Shown in pieces: positions 63,780 to 64,000 of a stretch of 64,000 bases of DNA. Positions within the stretch are counted from its first letter, which is position 1, and every line of letters begins with the position of its first letter. Position numbers and translations under genes: made by a program. Source of the stretch: DATKGX01 sp035510555 (GTDB lineage Bacteria > Patescibacteriota > Microgenomatia > Levybacterales > UBA12049); the NCBI GenBank assembly GCA_035510555.1, contig DATKGX010000048.1, positions 35,988 through 99,987 on the forward strand, written 5' to 3'. Under the pieces are notes generated by a model. That model did not search any database, had not been told where the DNA came from, and saw only the letters and a list, made by a program, of their open reading frames with translations.

Positions 63780-63989
63780 CTATGATTCCTGCTGAACATC
63801 TCGAGCAAGTTCCTCACCGGCTACTCCTGATTCGGTTTCAAGAACTTCTCTTAAGAGCCTTCTAAAATTTTCCCCATCTTGTTCCTGCGGATATTCTGCT
63901 AAAATTTCGATAACTGACCTCTTTAAATTTTCACCTGTTCCAAACCAATCAGTTAATGGAGTTCTTTCAATTCTTTCTAAAAACGTCAT
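63780..63989 (-). CDS. Hypothetical acidic protein (start uncertain)
   Basis: The 69-residue product (MTFLERIERTPLTDWFGTGENLKR then acidic helices) has no membrane segment or known motif. AAGGAT precedes the ATG at 63989, so this may be the true start, but the frame stays open to the window edge and an extension cannot be excluded. It ends 37 bp before the L,D-transpeptidase start. Confidence 0.5.
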   Translation of the reverse strand: MTFLERIERTPLTDWFGTGENLKRSVIEILAEYPQEQDGENFRRLLREVLETESGVAGEELARDVQQES

Positions 63990-64000
63990 ATCCTTGGCTG

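Noticed and set aside
1..64000. CRISPR array or cas genes
   Set aside because: No regularly spaced short direct repeats and no Cas-like proteins seen.
1..64000. UGA recoded as glycine (as in Gracilibacteria/SR1)
   Set aside because: Well-conserved genes (for example carbamoyltransferase and recombinase) end at UGA at the expected length, and no gene needs UGA read-through.

Overview
The window looks like chromosome of a Candidate Phyla Radiation bacterium (Patescibacteria), probably of the Microgenomates group. Evidence: moderately AT-rich DNA; tightly overlapping genes; small CPR-type families (DUF5652, DUF5989, DUF2958, DUF5680); a monoderm-style surface (sortase, VanW, L,D-transpeptidase, threonine/proline-rich anchored proteins); and a TraG/VirD4-like ATPase next to a replication-relaxation protein. 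UGA acts as a normal stop. The lineage is an inference from gene content, since no rRNA gene is present.

Layout. 1-16.8 kb is a surface-glycan locus on the minus strand. One well-formed promoter (14352-14380) reads into ten overlapping genes: a GT39-type transferase, two YfhO proteins, two PTPS-related membrane proteins, four GT2 transferases and a flippase. A second unit (GT2 plus GT87-like) lies just upstream. 17.9-21.6 kb is a MarR-controlled multidrug efflux operon.

A tRNA-Glu(CTC) at 21.66 kb is the insertion site of a ~14.5 kb integrated element bounded by 19-bp att repeats (21727-21745 and 36225-36243). It holds a large serine recombinase, an unknown leader protein, a coupling ATPase, a replication-relaxation protein, an XRE repressor with matching operators, and a cargo zone (28.6-33.3 kb). 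In that zone small unrelated genes each carry their own promoter, and most are followed by a shared ~40-bp repeat, like a cassette array. The att core lies inside the recombinase reading frame: integration replaces a 46-residue C-terminal tail, which is left stranded at the far end of the element. A second tail relic at 37.1-37.2 kb, beyond a toxin-antitoxin pair, marks an older related insertion.

37.8-41.1 kb is a carbamoyltransferase/SxtJ/DUF5989/SGNH-hydrolase operon. 41.1-46.1 kb holds lon, with a CIRCE-like operator, divergent from an MgtE-N/CBS protein and an Nramp-like transporter. 46.2-52.7 kb holds two anchored surface proteins and a sortase. 52.7-61.6 kb mixes pyrD, purB, an acyltransferase, Nudix-like proteins, a GT4, a DEAD-box helicase and a GIY-YIG endonuclease. 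61.6-64 kb has envelope genes (VanW, L,D-transpeptidase).

Regulation. At least 26 genes begin 6-10 nt after a TATAAT-type box, often in the extended form TGNTATAAT, so most transcripts here should be leaderless. Shine-Dalgarno sites appear mainly at genes inside operons. No stretch above 300 bases lacks a gene or relic.
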